Below are positions 27,857 to 37,457 of a stretch of DNA of 64,000 nucleotides, in pieces. Location of the stretch: contig NZ_JBDWAS010000008.1 of assembly GCF_039978735.1 (NCBI RefSeq), positions 3,109-67,108 on the forward strand, in the 5' to 3' direction. Each line of letters starts with the position of its first letter. Position 1 is the first letter of the stretch. The notes beneath the pieces were generated by a model, which did no database searches, had not been told where the DNA came from, and saw only the letters and a program-made list of their open reading frames with translations. The stretch is from Maricaulis sp039978735 (GTDB taxonomy: Bacteria; Pseudomonadota; Alphaproteobacteria; Caulobacterales; Maricaulaceae). The position numbers and the translations under genes are program-made.

Positions 27857-27962
27857 TTTCCCCGGCCTTGTGCCGGGACCTGGCATGAAGATCTAGGTTT
27901 TCGTGTGCCCATGAGAGCGTATTTTCGGATTTTCCTGGGCCCCCGGCACGAGGCCGGGGAAA
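27857..27962. repeat. Inverted-arm intergenic repeat, copy A
   Basis: Arms of 21 bp at 27857-27877 and 27942-27962 are inverted repeats of one another with a single mismatch (TTTCCCCGGCC...). They flank about 64 bp that includes acctggcatga. The same layout and sequence recur at 39132-39231. It lies between the convergent GST and decarboxylase genes. Confidence 0.8.
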
Positions 27963-28013
27963 ACAAGAAACACGCGGGGGCAAGGAGAGAGACGAGAAAG
28001 CGAGGGAGTGGCG

Positions 28014-29417
28014 TCATACTCCGTCGGCCAGCTCCCCGATCACCTCCACCGCCGTCATCACATCCTCGCGCGTACAGTTGAACTGTCCGACCTGGAAGCG
28101 GATGACGTATTGGCCCTCATGCCGCGTCTGGGTGAGATAGGTGCGGCCGTCGGCATTGATGCGCTCCAGCAGCGCGGCCGTGGCGGCGTCTGCGTCCTCG
28201 CCGGCTGGCTCGAAGCGGAAGGTGAACAGGCTGAACCGGCCCTCCGTGACGATGCGGAAGCCTGGCAGGGCGGCGATGGCGGCCTCGGCCTCGCGTGACC
28301 AGGCGATGTGATTGCGGATGCGCTGGCGCAGCCCGTCCAGCCCGTAGGCGCGGATCAGGAACCAGAGCTTCAGCGCCCGGAAGCGCCGCCCCAGCGGAAT
28401 GGTCCATTCGGAGTAATTCACCACCTCGTCAAAGCCCGGCGTCTCCAGATAATCAGGCCGCAGGGTGAGGGATCTGAGCTGTTCGGCCGGGTTTTTCAGA
28501 AACTGGATCGAACAGTCGAACTGGGCGCCGAGCCATTTGTGTGGATTGAAGACGATTGAGTCGGCCTGCTCCGCGCCGGTCCAGATTTCCCTTAACTCTT
28601 TGCAAATCATGGCGGAACCGGCCCAGGCTGCATCGATATGCGTGTATAAACCCTCCTTTTCTGCCACGCTCATGATTTCCGCCACGGGGTCGCAGGCGCC
28701 GATCGAGGTGCCGCCAACACAGATCACGATCCCTGCAGGCCGGTGTCCGGCGCCCCGGTCGGCGGCGATGGCGGTGCGCAGGGCGTCCGGATCCATGCCG
28801 TGATCCGTCCGGGTCGGGATTTTCACCAGATTGTCCTGCCCGATGCCGGCCACCCAGCAGGCCTTGTCGACCGAGGAATGGGTCTGCGCGGAGGCATAGA
28901 TGCGCGGGGCGGCTTCACCGGCCAGGCCCGAACGGATGCCGCGCCAGTCGAGCGCGCGTTCGCGCATGGTCATGATCGCCGAGAGCGTGGCCGAGGAGGC
29001 GCTGTCCTGGATCACCCCGCGCCAGCCTTCAGGCAGGCCGACGGCCTGGCGCATCCAGTCGATCATGCGCGTTTCCATCTCGGTCGCAGCCGGCGAGGTC
29101 TGCCAGAGCATGCATTGTGCCGCCATCGTGTTGGCGAGCTGCTCGGCGAGCATCGAGGCGGGGGCGGCATTGGCCGGGAAATAGGCGAAGAAGCGCGGAT
29201 GCTGCCAGTGGGTCATCGCGTCCGGCACGATGCGTTCGAAATCGGCGAAGATGCGCGCCATCGGCTCGGCACTCTCGGGGGGCGAGACGGGCAGGGCGGC
29301 GATTACATCGCCCGGCGCCGTGCGCGGCCGGACCGGCCGGTCCCGCAAGGAGCGCAGATAATCGGCCGACCAGTCGGCGATGCGCTTCGACCAGGCCGTG
29401 AATTCCACCAGATCCAT
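28014..29417 (-). CDS. Pyridoxal-dependent decarboxylase (aromatic-L-amino-acid decarboxylase family)
   Basis: PLP enzyme of group II decarboxylases, likely acting on an aromatic amino acid such as Tyr, Trp or Phe; the substrate is not determined by the sequence. The start at 29417 is chosen because GGAGG lies 8 nt upstream; in-frame ATGs at 29432 and 29501 give longer forms. The 467-residue protein shows HPRFFAYFPANAAPASMLAE, the substrate/PLP region QDSASSATLSAI, SAQTHSSVDKA, HIDAAWAGSAMI (Asp to the PLP pyridine nitrogen) and the Schiff-base lysine in FNPHKWLGAQFDCS. It is alone on this strand, flanked by a repeat and a DUF2807 gene. Confidence 0.88.
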   Translation of the reverse strand: MDLVEFTAWSKRIADWSADYLRSLRDRPVRPRTAPGDVIAALPVSPPESAEPMARIFADFERIVPDAMTHWQHPRFFAYFPANAAPASMLAEQLANTMAAQCMLWQTSPAATEMETRMIDWMRQAVGLPEGWRGVIQDSASSATLSAIMTMRERALDWRGIRSGLAGEAAPRIYASAQTHSSVDKACWVAGIGQDNLVKIPTRTDHGMDPDALRTAIAADRGAGHRPAGIVICVGGTSIGACDPVAEIMSVAEKEGLYTHIDAAWAGSAMICKELREIWTGAEQADSIVFNPHKWLGAQFDCSIQFLKNPAEQLRSLTLRPDYLETPGFDEVVNYSEWTIPLGRRFRALKLWFLIRAYGLDGLRQRIRNHIAWSREAEAAIAALPGFRIVTEGRFSLFTFRFEPAGEDADAATAALLERINADGRTYLTQTRHEGQYVIRFQVGQFNCTREDVMTAVEVIGELADGV

Positions 29418-29559
29418 TGTGACACCCTCCATGCGGTCCCGCCCGGCAATTTCAGGCAGCTGGGACGCATCCAATAGCCTTCCCGCGTGCATCTCGTACA
29501 CATCCCGGTATCATGTCGATGCTTCATGACGCCGGGGGGCGAAACGGGAGTAACGGGAT

Positions 29560-30195
29560 ATGACGAAATACATTCTGGCAGCCCTGGGTGGCGCCGCGAT
29601 GCTGGCCGGGTCCGGCTGGGCACAGGATAGCCGCGATATCGAGGTGGGCGCGTTCGACCGGGTCGAGGCCCGCGGCGGCCTGCGGATCGAGATCGTGCGC
29701 GGTGACAATCCGGGCGTCCGGCTGGAAGGCAATGGCAGCGATTTCGACGATATCGAGGTCGCGGTGCAGGGCGACGAGCTGCGGATCCGCCAGGATACCG
29801 GCTGGTTCATGCGCAACCGCCAGCTCGACGTTGTCGTGCACGTCACCATGAGTGATTTCGAATCGCTGGATTTCAGCCGCGGCATTTCGGCCCGCGTGAC
29901 GGATATCCAGGCCGGGCATCTCGATGTCGATATCAATACCGGTGCCGCCGCGCGCCTGTCCGGCACGTGCGAGACGCTTGTCATCGGCCTGTCGACCGGC
30001 GTGTCGCTGAATGCGCGGGACCTGGTGTGCGAGGATGTGGATCTGGAAGCGTCCACGGGCGCTGATGCCAGTGTCCATGCGACATCGCGGATCGAGGCCC
30101 GGGCCTCCATGGGCGCGGACATCGATGTCTACGGCTCGCCGGGCGAGCGCGATGTCAACGTGTCGATGGGCGGTGACATCTCCTTCCGGAACTGA
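29560..30195 (+). CDS. DUF2807 (GIN domain) secreted protein
   Basis: Predicted periplasmic or exported protein of unknown role. The 211-residue protein has a signal peptide (MTKYILAALGGAAMLAGSGWA, cleaved before QDSRD) followed by the DUF2807 beta-helix-like domain. It starts with FDRVEARGGLRIEIVRGD and continues with repeated short strands such as VDINTGAAARLSG, IGLSTGVSLNAR, LEASTGADASV and ARASMGADIDVYG. The GA/TG periodicity is typical of the family. The N-terminal Phe-x-x-Val start agrees with the head GIN domain. No catalytic motif seen. Confidence 0.85.
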   Translation: MTKYILAALGGAAMLAGSGWAQDSRDIEVGAFDRVEARGGLRIEIVRGDNPGVRLEGNGSDFDDIEVAVQGDELRIRQDTGWFMRNRQLDVVVHVTMSDFESLDFSRGISARVTDIQAGHLDVDINTGAAARLSGTCETLVIGLSTGVSLNARDLVCEDVDLEASTGADASVHATSRIEARASMGADIDVYGSPGERDVNVSMGGDISFRN

Positions 30196-30336
30196 CCCGG
30201 CACTTCGGCAGGCCACCGGGGCTGCCGATAACGGAAGCCCGCGCTTGCGCCATGTGCATTGAACCTGTATACGGCGCGGCTCGAACGGATGGCGTGGGCC
30301 GTCCGGAGCATGATTCAAAGAATTGCGGAGAGCCCG

Positions 30337-30519
30337 ATGGCCGTCCCTAAGAGAAAAACCACGCCGAGCAAGCGCGGCATGCGCCGGGCCCACGACAAGC
30401 TGGCCAGCCCGGTCTACATCGAAGACAAGGACAGCGGTGAACTGCGCCGTCCGCACCATGTCGACCTGAAGTCGGGCATGTATCGCGGCCGCCAGATCCT
30501 GGAGCCGAAGGACGACTGA
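30337..30519 (+). CDS. rpmF: 50S ribosomal protein L32
   Basis: Small ribosomal protein, 60 residues, beginning MAVPKRKTTPSKRGMRRAHDKL, the universal L32 N-terminus. It lacks the zinc-binding cysteines, as is common in alphaproteobacterial L32. The start at 30337 is fixed by this N-terminus. It is not next to plsX here, although rpmF-plsX is a frequent pair elsewhere; plsX is at 52055. Confidence 0.96.
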   Translation: MAVPKRKTTPSKRGMRRAHDKLASPVYIEDKDSGELRRPHHVDLKSGMYRGRQILEPKDD

Positions 30520-30549
30520 TCCGTCCTGACGGTATTGCCGTTTCCAAAG

Positions 30550-30577
30550 CGCGCCTGGTGAAAACCGGGCGCGTTTT
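30550..30577 (+). terminator. Intrinsic terminator after rpmF
   Basis: A 10-bp GC-rich stem (cgcgcctggt / accgggcgcg, one G-T pair) with a gaaa tetraloop is followed by TTTT. It lies 30 nt past the rpmF stop. Confidence 0.8.
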
Positions 30578-30631
30578 CGTTGGGGATGCCGGTACTGCGC
30601 GCCTGCAGGTCCGGCGAAAAGGGGACCGCCC

Positions 30632-32302
30632 ATGGCCAGTGATATCGAGATTGCCCGCGCCGCCACGCTCAAGCCGATGCCGGAGATCGCCGCGGCGCTG
30701 GATATCCCGGCCGATGCGCTGGAACCCTATGGCAAGACCAAGGCGAAACTGTCCGGCGATTATATCGCCACGCTGAAGGACCGTCCGCGCGGCAAGCTGA
30801 TCCTGGTTACCGCGATCAGCCCGACACCGGCCGGCGAAGGCAAGACCACGACCACGGTGGGGCTGGGCGACGGTCTGGCGCGGATCGGACGCAAGGTCGC
30901 GATCTGCCTGCGCGAGCCCTCCTTGGGGCCCTGTTTCGGCATGAAGGGCGGCGCCGCTGGCGGCGGCCGCGCCCAGGCTGTGCCGATGGATGATATCAAT
31001 CTCCACTTCACCGGCGATTTCCACGCCATCACGGCCGCGCACAACCTGCTCGCAGCCATGCTGGACAATCATATCCACTGGGGCAATGAGCTGCGCATCG
31101 ATACGCGCCGCATCGCCCTGCGCCGGGTGCTGGACGTCAATGACCGCTCCCTGCGCGAGGTGGTGACCGGGCTGGGCGGTCCGGCCAACGGCACGCCGCG
31201 CGAGGCCGGGTTCGACATCACGGTCGCCTCCGAGGTGATGGCCATCCTGTGCCTGGCCAGTGATCTGGAAGACCTGCAGCGGCGCCTGGGCAATATCGTG
31301 GTTGGCGAGCGGGTCGACCGCTCCCTGGTCACCGCCCGCGAACTGGGCGCCGACGGCGCGATGACCGTGCTGCTGAAGGATGCCTTCCAGCCCAATTTCG
31401 TGCAGACGCTGGAACACACGCCCGCCTTCATCCATGGCGGCCCCTTCGCCAATATCGCCCATGGCTGCAACTCGCTAATCGCCACCGATACCGCCCTGCG
31501 GCTGGCCGACTACGTGGTGACGGAAGCCGGGTTCGGTGCCGATCTGGGCGCCGAGAAGTTCTTCGACATCAAGTGCCGCAAGGGCGGCCTCTCGCCCTCG
31601 GCGGCGGTTCTGGTCGCGACCGTGCGGGCGCTGAAGATGAATGGCGGTGTGCAGAAGGGCGATCTGGGCGCGGAGAATGTCGGGGCCGTCGAGCGCGGCT
31701 GCGCGAATCTTGGCCGGCATATCGACAATCTGAAGCAGTTCGGCGTGCCGCTGGTCGTTGCGATCAATCACTTCACCGCCGACACCGAGGCCGAACTGGC
31801 TGCGGTGAAGGCCTTCTGCGCCCAACGCGGTGTCGAGGCTGTCCTGGCGACGCACTGGGCCGATGGCGGGGCCGGCACGGAAGCGCTCGCGCGCAGCGTT
31901 ACTGCGCTCGCTGACAGCGATGAGGCCGACTTTGCGCCGCTCTATGGCGATGAGCTTTCCCTGGTGGAGAAGATCGAGACCGTGGCGCGCAAGATCTACC
32001 GCGCCGGCGAGGTCGATATCGACAAGGCCGCGCGGGTTCAGCTGGAACGCTGGCAGGAGGCCGGCCATGGCCGTCTGCCGGTGTGCATGGCCAAGACGCA
32101 GTATTCCTTCTCCTCGGATCCGGAGCAGCTGGGCGCACCGGAGGGCCATGTGCTCAAGGTGCGCGAGGTTCGCCTTTCGGCCGGGGCCGGCTTCGTCGTG
32201 GCGATCTGCGGCAGCATCATGACGATGCCGGGCTTGCCCCGTCATCCGGCTGCACTGGACATCCGGCTCAATGAGGATGGCGAGATCGAAGGCCTGTTCT
32301 AG
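30632..32302 (+). CDS. fhs: Formate-tetrahydrofolate ligase
   Basis: ATP-dependent synthesis of 10-formyl-THF from formate and THF, feeding purine and formyl-Met synthesis and C1 assimilation. The 556-residue protein has the P-loop TPAGEGKTTTTVGLGDGL, LREPSLGPCFGMKGGAAGGG, DINLHFTGDFHAITAAHNLLAA, HGGPFANIAHGCNS and DIKCRKGGLSP, all typical. Length is normal. It stands alone between the rpmF terminator and eno; a folD partner is not in the window. Confidence 0.97.
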   Translation: MASDIEIARAATLKPMPEIAAALDIPADALEPYGKTKAKLSGDYIATLKDRPRGKLILVTAISPTPAGEGKTTTTVGLGDGLARIGRKVAICLREPSLGPCFGMKGGAAGGGRAQAVPMDDINLHFTGDFHAITAAHNLLAAMLDNHIHWGNELRIDTRRIALRRVLDVNDRSLREVVTGLGGPANGTPREAGFDITVASEVMAILCLASDLEDLQRRLGNIVVGERVDRSLVTARELGADGAMTVLLKDAFQPNFVQTLEHTPAFIHGGPFANIAHGCNSLIATDTALRLADYVVTEAGFGADLGAEKFFDIKCRKGGLSPSAAVLVATVRALKMNGGVQKGDLGAENVGAVERGCANLGRHIDNLKQFGVPLVVAINHFTADTEAELAAVKAFCAQRGVEAVLATHWADGGAGTEALARSVTALADSDEADFAPLYGDELSLVEKIETVARKIYRAGEVDIDKAARVQLERWQEAGHGRLPVCMAKTQYSFSSDPEQLGAPEGHVLKVREVRLSAGAGFVVAICGSIMTMPGLPRHPAALDIRLNEDGEIEGLF

Positions 32303-32427
32303 GCCGGATTTTCGCTTTCATACCGCTTGTTCGCGGTAACACGGGGCTTCCCGGCAGCCGCAGGCTTGCGTCGCCGCGCGCCTTGGTTATGAAGCGCGCA
32401 ACACGCTTTTTGCCGAAGAGAGTCGCC

Positions 32428-33699
32428 ATGACCGCCATTATCGACATTGTCGCCCGTGAAATCCTCGACAGCCGCGGCAATCCGACCGTCGAGGTCGATG
32501 TGCTGCTGGAGGACGGCTCGCTGGGCCGTGCCGCCGTGCCGTCCGGTGCCTCCACCGGCGCTCACGAGGCGGTCGAGATGCGCGATGGCGACGAACGCTA
32601 TGGCGGCAAGGGCGTCTACAAGGCCTGCGCAGCCGTCGAGGGCGAGATCTTCGAGGCGATCGCCGGCATGGATGCCGAAGATCAGCGCCGCATCGACGAA
32701 GCCATGATCGAGCTGGACGGCACCGCCAACAAGTCGCGCCTCGGCGCCAATGCCATGCTGGGTGTGTCGCTCGCCGTGGCCAAGGCCGCAGCCGACGTCC
32801 AGGGCCAGCCGCTCTTCCGCTATGTCGGCGGCATGAATGCACGCGTCCTGCCGGCCCCGATGATGAATATCATCAATGGCGGCGCCCACGCCGACAATCC
32901 GATCGACTTCCAGGAATTCATGATCATGCCGGTCGGCCTGCCGACCTTCTCCGAAGCCCTGCGCTGCGGCGCCGAGGTGTTTCATGCGCTCAAATCGCGC
33001 CTCAAGGCGGACGGGCTGAACACCAATGTTGGCGATGAGGGCGGTTTTGCCCCCAACCTCAACTCCGCCGAACAGGCGCTCGACGTGATCATGGCGGCCA
33101 TCGAGGCGGCCGGCTACAAGCCGGGCGAGGACGTCGCCCTGGCGCTCGACGTGGCCTCCACAGAATTCTTCAAGGACGGCAAGTATGTGATGGCCGGTGC
33201 CGGCGTCACGCACGACTCTGCCGGCTTTGCCCAGTATCTGGAAGAACTGGTCGGCAAGTATCCGATCGTCTCCATCGAGGACGGCATGGCCGAGGACGAC
33301 TGGGACGGCTGGAAACAGCTGACCGAACGCGTCGGCGAGCGCTGCCAGCTGGTCGGCGACGATCTCTTCGTCACCAATCCGGAACGTCTGGTGCACGGTA
33401 TCGAGACCGGTGCTGCCAACGCCATCCTGGTGAAGGTCAACCAGATCGGCACGCTGTCGGAAACGCTCGACGCCGTCGATATCGCCCTGCGCTCGGGCTA
33501 TGGCGCGGTGATGTCGCACCGTTCCGGCGAGACCGAGGATGCGACGATCGCCGATCTGGCCGTCGCCACCAATTGCGGGCAGATCAAGACCGGCTCGCTG
33601 GCCCGCTCCGACCGCACGGCCAAGTACAACCAGCTGCTGCGCATCGAGAGTCTGCTGGGCGACACCGCGATCTATGCCGGCGACAGCGGCCTGGCCTGA
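32428..33699 (+). CDS. eno: Enolase (phosphopyruvate hydratase)
   Basis: Interconverts 2-phosphoglycerate and phosphoenolpyruvate; also an RNA degradosome component in many proteobacteria. The 423-residue protein begins IIDIVAREILDSRGNPTVEVDV and shows GASTGAHEA, GGAHADNPIDFQEFMIMPVG, the metal and catalytic regions around VGDEGGFAPNL, VSIEDGMAEDDWDGW, VKVNQIGTLSET and MSHRSGETED. The ATG at 32428 is fixed by the family N-terminus; the frame is open upstream to 32383. Confidence 0.98.
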   Translation: MTAIIDIVAREILDSRGNPTVEVDVLLEDGSLGRAAVPSGASTGAHEAVEMRDGDERYGGKGVYKACAAVEGEIFEAIAGMDAEDQRRIDEAMIELDGTANKSRLGANAMLGVSLAVAKAAADVQGQPLFRYVGGMNARVLPAPMMNIINGGAHADNPIDFQEFMIMPVGLPTFSEALRCGAEVFHALKSRLKADGLNTNVGDEGGFAPNLNSAEQALDVIMAAIEAAGYKPGEDVALALDVASTEFFKDGKYVMAGAGVTHDSAGFAQYLEELVGKYPIVSIEDGMAEDDWDGWKQLTERVGERCQLVGDDLFVTNPERLVHGIETGAANAILVKVNQIGTLSETLDAVDIALRSGYGAVMSHRSGETEDATIADLAVATNCGQIKTGSLARSDRTAKYNQLLRIESLLGDTAIYAGDSGLA

Positions 33700-33774
33700 C
33701 CTGCTACATCTGTAGGCGTGCCGCGCCGGCTGTTTCTCCGCTAAGCTTCCGGCGGAAGCGGGGGATACGCGTCT

Positions 33775-35400
33775 ATGCCGATGCGGGACACATGGTCTGA
33801 CGGGCTGTCGCCCGATGAAATCCTGGTGCGTGCGGGCCGTATCGGCTGGCTGGTCCATGCCGTCGTGGTCGGGCTCGCCGCGCTTGGCCTCAATGCGCTG
33901 GACATGCCGCAGATTGCCCTCGGCCTGGCGGCGACCGGCATCCCGCTCAGCCTCGTCATCGCGGCGATCATGTTCCGTGGTTTCAATCTGCGCGCCTATT
34001 TCGTCCTGACCGGGCTGGCCGGGATAATGTGGGGCGCGCTTGCACTTGCTGTGGCGCCGTCCGGGCTGGGCGAGGCGACGCTCTTCGTCACCCTGGTGAT
34101 CGGCGGTACAGCCGCAGCGGCGATCGCGATCCAGTTTCCGCGCCCCTGGCTGGTGGCGACCTCGCTGGCGCCGGCCCTCAGCGGCCTGACAATCGCCCAT
34201 CTCCTGCCGGCCACGCCCCTGGGCCTCTCCATCGCGCCCATGGTGCTGATCTACGGTCTGCTTCTGGCCCTGCTGGCGCGTTATATGCGCGAGATCTTCA
34301 ACGCCAATCTGCGGCTGACGGCGCAGCTCTCCGAACAGGTCAATGCGCTGGGCCGGGCGGTCGAGGAACGCGACCGGGCCATGGCGGTCAAGCAGCGCCT
34401 CCTGCGTCACACCGGACACGACATGCGCCAGGCGTTGCATGCGGTGAAATTCGTGCTGCACTTCCTGCGCGACCAGCGCCTGTCGGACGAAACCCGTGAA
34501 CTCGTCACGCGCGGCCAGCGCTCGCTGGATGTGCTGGGCGGGCTGTTCCAGTCGATCCAGGATATCAGCCAGATCCAGTCCGAGCGTATCGAGGTGCGCT
34601 GCGAACCGGTCGTCCTGGGCAGCCTGTTGCGCCGGGCGACATCGACCCTGGCCGGTGAGGCCCGCCAGCGCGAGATCGCCCTTCATGTCATTCCCGGCAC
34701 GGCGCGGGTCGAGACCGATCCGCTGCTTCTCCAGCGCATCGTGCAGAATATCGCGGCGAATGCCGTGAAGTTCGCCACCAGCCGCGTCGTGATCGGCGTG
34801 CGCCGCCGCGCGGGGCGGTTCACCATCGAGATCCTCGATGACGGGCCGGGCATTCCGTGCGAGCGCCAGGACGAGATATTCGAGGAATTCACCCAGCTGC
34901 AGCCCGGCACCGGCGAGGCGCCGGGTCTCGGACTGGGCCTTGCCATCGTGCGCGAACTGTCCGGCAAGCTGGGGCTGGAGGTTTCGGTCGACAGCCGTCT
35001 GGGGGCAGGAACGCGCTTCTCGATTGACGGCTGGCCCGTGCAGGGCGCCGACCTGCCGGCGAACGGGCCGGCGGCGACCTGTGCCCTGGTGTATCGCGGC
35101 GAGCCCGGTCCGGATCTGCGCCGCGCGGCAAGACTGACCGGCGAATGGGGCTATCGCGTCGTCGAGATCGACAGCGCGGCTGAGGCGTCGTCGGTGCCCG
35201 AACCGGACATCGCGCTCGTCGCGCCCGATGTCGACCTCGCCCAGGCGCTGGCCCTGACCGGTGGGCGGGCCGGGCGCAGCATCGTTCTGGGCGGACCGGT
35301 TACGGCGGATGATTCCAGGCTGGCGCTGCATCTGGCCGAGGGCTGGCGGCCGGCGCAGCTGCGCTCGGCGATGATGTCCTGCCTGCGGGCACCGGGCTAG
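33775..35400 (+). CDS. Membrane sensor histidine kinase with degenerate receiver-like C-terminus
   Basis: Predicted inner-membrane kinase, first gene of a two-component pair. Residues 1-~175 hold about six membrane segments with no recognisable sensor domain, followed by a coiled coil (~180-205). The dimerisation helix carries phospho-acceptor His215 (RHTGHDMRQALH). The ATPase domain shows the N-box NIAANAVKFA, G1 DDGPGI and G2 GLGLGLAIV. About 130 residues after the kinase core resemble a receiver fold (CALVYRGEPGPDLRRAARLTG...), but where the phospho-Asp is expected the strand reads DIALVAPDVD, so it is probably a pseudo-receiver. The response regulator starts 9 nt downstream. The signal is unknown. 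Confidence 0.85.
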   Translation: MPMRDTWSDGLSPDEILVRAGRIGWLVHAVVVGLAALGLNALDMPQIALGLAATGIPLSLVIAAIMFRGFNLRAYFVLTGLAGIMWGALALAVAPSGLGEATLFVTLVIGGTAAAAIAIQFPRPWLVATSLAPALSGLTIAHLLPATPLGLSIAPMVLIYGLLLALLARYMREIFNANLRLTAQLSEQVNALGRAVEERDRAMAVKQRLLRHTGHDMRQALHAVKFVLHFLRDQRLSDETRELVTRGQRSLDVLGGLFQSIQDISQIQSERIEVRCEPVVLGSLLRRATSTLAGEARQREIALHVIPGTARVETDPLLLQRIVQNIAANAVKFATSRVVIGVRRRAGRFTIEILDDGPGIPCERQDEIFEEFTQLQPGTGEAPGLGLGLAIVRELSGKLGLEVSVDSRLGAGTRFSIDGWPVQGADLPANGPAATCALVYRGEPGPDLRRAARLTGEWGYRVVEIDSAAEASSVPEPDIALVAPDVDLAQALALTGGRAGRSIVLGGPVTADDSRLALHLAEGWRPAQLRSAMMSCLRAPG

Positions 35401-35409
35401 GATGGGGCG

Positions 35410-36015
35410 ATGCAGGAGCGGCTGAACATCCTCATTGTCGACGACCACCCGTTGTTCCGTGACGGCATGAAGCGCGTGGCGATCAAGGCGTTTCCGGCAG
35501 CGCGGCTGAACGAGGCGGATCGCGCAGACGTGTTGTGGACGCAAACGGACATGCCGCCGGACATCCTCCTGCTCGATCTGGTTTTCCCCGGTTTCGAGGC
35601 CGAGCGCGATTTTGCGCGCCTGCGGCAGGCCATGCCGCTGACCACGATCATTGTCGTGTCGATGACCGACGATCTGCAGACGGTGAATGCGATGATGGAA
35701 GCCGGTGCCAACGGCTTTCTGTCCAAGGCCGTTTCGCCTGCCGGTATGGGACGAGCCCTGGCCGAGATACAGGCGGGCGGGCAGTGCGTGCTGCTGGAAT
35801 CGCGCGATGACGACATCCGCCCGACCGAATTGTCGCCGCGCCAGCTCGATGTGCTGCGCGGGCTGGCCCAGGGTGCGACCAACAAGGAGATCGCGCGGGA
35901 TCTGGGCATCTCGCCCTTCACGGTCCGGGTGCATGTCTCGGCGATCCTGCGCGCTTTCGACGTTGCGACCCGCTCGGCGGCGATTGCGGCGGCGGTGGAC
36001 GAGGGGCTGGTCTAG
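35410..36015 (+). CDS. LuxR/NarL-type response regulator
   Basis: DNA-binding partner of the kinase just upstream. The 201-residue protein has a receiver domain (Asp11, Asp12, phospho-acceptor Asp56 in LLLDLVFPG, Lys106 in FLSKAVSP). A C-terminal GerE-type helix-turn-helix begins at about residue 138 (ELSPRQLDVLRGLAQGATNKEIARDLG). The linker is short. It is separated from the kinase by 9 nt, so it is almost certainly cotranscribed. Its stop overlaps the stop of the convergent nhaC-like gene in the sequence CTAG. Confidence 0.92.
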   Translation: MQERLNILIVDDHPLFRDGMKRVAIKAFPAARLNEADRADVLWTQTDMPPDILLLDLVFPGFEAERDFARLRQAMPLTTIIVVSMTDDLQTVNAMMEAGANGFLSKAVSPAGMGRALAEIQAGGQCVLLESRDDDIRPTELSPRQLDVLRGLAQGATNKEIARDLGISPFTVRVHVSAILRAFDVATRSAAIAAAVDEGLV

Positions 36016-37457
36016 CTGAGATCCGGTTCCGGAAGACGCCGGATACCCTTGCCCCAGACCCCCGCAAGCGCCGCGATCAGCAGCGAGAAGACCGGTCCGC
36101 CAAGGCAGAACAGCGCCCAGGGGGCATAGTCCAGCGTCGGCACGCCCAGCGTGGTGGCCATGAACAGCGCCGAGACGGTCCAGGGCAGGAGGGGTTCGAC
36201 CAGCGTCACTGAATCCTCGATCGAGCGCGACAGGTTCTCGCCCGCCAGCCCGCGGTCGCGATAGGCGGGGCGGAAGAGCTCACCGACGATCAGCGCCGTC
36301 ACGCCGGCATGGGAGGTGATGGCGACGAAGGTCGCCCCGGCTGCCAGGGTTGCTGCGACGAGGCTGAAGGTGGAGCGTACTGCACTCAGCAGCGCCTGCA
36401 TCAGGCGGGCGAGGGCGCCGGAGGTCTCCATCGCACCGGCCAGCACGAAGGCCGTGATGATGAAGATCAGCGTCTGCCCCATCGAGGCCAGGCCGCCGCG
36501 ATTGAGCAGGCCGGGCAGGGCGGCAGGGAGCGTATCCGGTGCGGTGCCGGTCATTGAGACGTCGAACCCGCCCATCACGACGCGGACAGCATCGCCAGCC
36601 GCCCAGCCCTGGGCAGCAACGCCAAGAACAAGCGCCAGCGCCGAGCTCGCCAGGATCACCAGCGCTGGCGGCTGGCGGAAGGCGATACCGCCGATGGCCA
36701 GCGCGACCGGCAGCAGGGCGAGCGCATCAAGCCGGAACAGGCCTGCCAGGGCCGCGGAGGTCGCCGCGGCCGTCTCCGGCGTGGCGGTATCGCCGCCGCT
36801 GCCGAACAGGCCGGCGAGCGCGTAGACCAGTCCGGCGAGGATGAAGGACGGAACGGCCGTCCACAGCATGTGCCGGATGTGGCTGAAGACCGGAACATGG
36901 GCCGCAATGGCGGCGACATTGGTCGTGTCGGAGAGCGGTGACAGCTTGTCGCCGAAATAGGCGCCGGAGACGACGGCGCCCGCGACCGGGGCCAGCGGCA
37001 GACCCATGGCTTCGGCGGTCGCGATAAAAGCGACGCCCAGCGTGCCGGCCGAGCCCCAGGACGTGCCGGTCATGATCGACATCAGCGCCGTGCCGATGAA
37101 GGCTGTCAGGACGATATAGCCCGGATCGATGAGGGCGATACCGGTCACCACCATCAGCGGAATCGTGCCGGAAAACATCCAGGCGCCCAGCAGCACACCG
37201 ATCGAGAGCAGGATCAGTATGGCGGGCAGGACGTCGGCGATCTTGGCACCGGCGGCCGTCTGGATCGCCTCCCAGCCGGCGCCGCGGCTGCGGGCGATCA
37301 GGCCCGCGCAAAGCGCGGCCAGCGCCATGGCGACGATCAGGATCTCGCCGCCGAAGCCCGACAGCGCTACGCCGCCCGCTATGGCGGTCAGCAGGACGGC
37401 GAGGGGCAGAAGGGCGAGGAGCAGCGGCAGGTCTGTTTGTCTGGATGTAGAGGTCAT
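36012..37457 (-). CDS. nhaC: NhaC-family Na+/H+ antiporter
   Basis: Predicted inner-membrane sodium/proton antiporter, plausibly for sodium export in a marine habitat. The 481-residue protein is almost entirely hydrophobic with about 11-12 membrane segments. It shows family-type stretches such as MTGTSWGSAGTLGVAF, GAVVSGAYFGDKLSPLSDTTNVA and GVTALIVGELFRPAYRDRGLAGENLSRSIEDS (GELFxPxY element). The start ATG overlaps the stop of the upstream Cys/Met PLP gene by 4 nt, so the two form an operon. Substrate specificity is a family inference. Confidence 0.88.
   Translation of the reverse strand: MTSTSRQTDLPLLLALLPLAVLLTAIAGGVALSGFGGEILIVAMALAALCAGLIARSRGAGWEAIQTAAGAKIADVLPAILILLSIGVLLGAWMFSGTIPLMVVTGIALIDPGYIVLTAFIGTALMSIMTGTSWGSAGTLGVAFIATAEAMGLPLAPVAGAVVSGAYFGDKLSPLSDTTNVAAIAAHVPVFSHIRHMLWTAVPSFILAGLVYALAGLFGSGGDTATPETAAATSAALAGLFRLDALALLPVALAIGGIAFRQPPALVILASSALALVLGVAAQGWAAGDAVRVVMGGFDVSMTGTAPDTLPAALPGLLNRGGLASMGQTLIFIITAFVLAGAMETSGALARLMQALLSAVRSTFSLVAATLAAGATFVAITSHAGVTALIVGELFRPAYRDRGLAGENLSRSIEDSVTLVEPLLPWTVSALFMATTLGVPTLDYAPWALFCLGGPVFSLLIAALAGVWGKGIRRLPEPDLS

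Noticed and set aside
32299..35934. 1211-codon open frame on the - strand across eno, the histidine kinase and the response regulator
   Set aside because: It is antisense to three genes with clear family motifs. Long antisense frames arise easily in GC-rich DNA, and the translation has no recognisable domain.
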